Origin: Acinetobacter sp. XH1741
GTDB lineage: Bacteria > Pseudomonadota > Gammaproteobacteria > Pseudomonadales > Moraxellaceae
Direction of reading: 5' to 3'
DNA: 64,000 bases
NCBI RefSeq assembly: GCF_041021895.1
Contig: NZ_CP157428.1
Location: forward strand, 682,001 to 746,000
The stretch's first letter is position 1, and each line of letters opens with the position of its first letter. The notes beneath the pieces are model-generated. The model was not told the DNA's origin and did not search any database. It was given only the letters and a program-made list of their open reading frames with translations. Both the position numbers and the translations under genes were made by a program. Positions 63,753 to 64,000 of this stretch are shown piece by piece.

Positions 63753-63871
63753 AAAAAACCCCGACATCCTGTCGAGGTTCCTTCGTATTCAGCTTTATGT
63801 AGCTAACTCCTGTCAACTACCGCTTCCTGCGTTCTTATTCTTCTTCAATGAGACATCCTGTCTCTCTATGA
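63753..63871 (-). ncRNA. Candidate CsrA/RsmA-binding small RNA (Rsm type)
   Basis: About 119 nt on the minus strand, with no ORF. Five GGA motifs occur: (1) in the loop of GAGACA-GGA-TGTCTC (63850-63864); (2) in CGC-AGGAA-GCG (63821-63831); (3) in an AGGA tetraloop on a 9-bp stem GTAGTTGAC / GTTAGCTAC (63799-63820); (4) in a single-stranded part (63779-63781); (5) in the loop of the terminator stem AACCTCGACA-GGA-TGTCGGGGTT followed by T6 (63753-63778). Motifs 1 and 5 read ACAGGATGT, the core of the known CsrA target. The -10 is probably CATAAT or TAATAT near 63877-63884. Size, motif number and terminator fit RsmY/RsmZ-like sponges. The 5' end is inferred. Confidence 0.72.
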
Positions 63872-63904
63872 TTCATATATTATGAAAAAATACTAAAGCT
63901 GAAT
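63787..63904 (-). repeat. 11-bp inverted repeat bracketing the small RNA core
   Basis: ATTCAGCTTTA at 63787-63797 and its complement TAAAGCTGAAT at 63894-63904. The outer arm lies near the -35 region, so it is only part of the RNA if transcription starts earlier than I place it. Confidence 0.6.
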
Positions 63905-63926
63905 ATCCGCAAATTACCGCAAGTTT

Positions 63927-63944
63927 TGTAGGTTTTTACTTACA
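63927..63944 (-). promoter_or_regulatory. GacA-type upstream activating box
   Basis: On the minus strand TGTAAG-TAAAAA-CCTACA, one base from the published GacA consensus TGTAAG-N6-CTTACA. It is centred about 64 bases before the inferred start of the candidate Rsm RNA. Confidence 0.7.
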
Positions 63945-64000
63945 GAGATACCCTTTTTAGCTTTCTTAAATACGATGTTGACTCGTTACTGAGTTATAAG

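Overview
This window looks like chromosomal DNA of the Acinetobacter baumannii-calcoaceticus complex (A. baumannii or A. nosocomialis). The base composition is AT-rich, the 16S/23S/5S sequences are Acinetobacter-like, and the 5' end carries the eight-gene lipopeptide (acinetin-505-type) cluster that in this group sits next to the abaI/abaR quorum-sensing genes (those would lie just left of base 1 and are not visible here). All names come from reading the sequence; no database search was run.

Layout. (1) 1-14.5 kb: a tightly packed plus-strand cluster. It encodes a fatty-acyl-AMP ligase (5' end missing), an acyl-CoA dehydrogenase-like protein, a free ACP, a one-module NRPS (C-A-T-TE), a very large SRPBCC-MMPL-LolA-like transporter fusion, an outer-membrane barrel, an epimerase/hydrolase fusion and an Sfp-type PPTase. 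Together they can activate and load a fatty acid, oxidise it on the ACP, join it to an amino acid, release it and export it. (2) 14.6-20.4 kb: tRNA-Gly, BolA/SirB-like proteins, an orphan ParA, a lipoprotein, and LysE, DedA, DoxX and DUF445 membrane proteins. (3) 20.7-31.4 kb: guaA, a pirin/OsmC pair, a GST, a SPOR protein with argS, malic enzyme and a Dyp peroxidase. (4) 31.5-35.3 kb: a LysE exporter and the zinc locus zur-znuC-znuB divergent from znuA across a palindromic Zur-type box. (5) 35.3-42.6 kb: the full atpIBEFHAGDC operon with a clear promoter and terminator. (6) 42.6-51.2 kb: a lipoprotein, glutathione peroxidase, an MFS-AraC pair opposite a TetR regulator with two palindromic operators, an EamA exporter, a probable small RNA, tsaC, dprA and a LysM protein. 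(7) 51.3-54.8 kb: def and a copper-type TonB receptor flanked by a His-rich small protein and a short membrane peptide. (8) 55.2-61.1 kb: one rrn operon (16S-tRNA-Ile-tRNA-Ala-23S-5S) with two promoters and clear RNase III processing stems. (9) 61.2-64 kb: an AAC(2')-like acetyltransferase, a cysteine synthase and a small lytic transglycosylase lipoprotein.

The most interesting item is at the right end, on the minus strand (about 63.75-63.94 kb). An intergenic stretch of about 120 nt carries five GGA motifs. Four are in hairpin loops, two of them in the context ACAGGAUGU, and the last lies in a U-tailed terminator. It is preceded by an 18-bp near-palindrome, TGTAAG-N6-CCTACA. This is the architecture of a GacA-activated, CsrA/RsmA-sequestering small RNA (RsmX/Y/Z type). 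I know of no named Acinetobacter member of that class, but I could not check the literature or Rfam.
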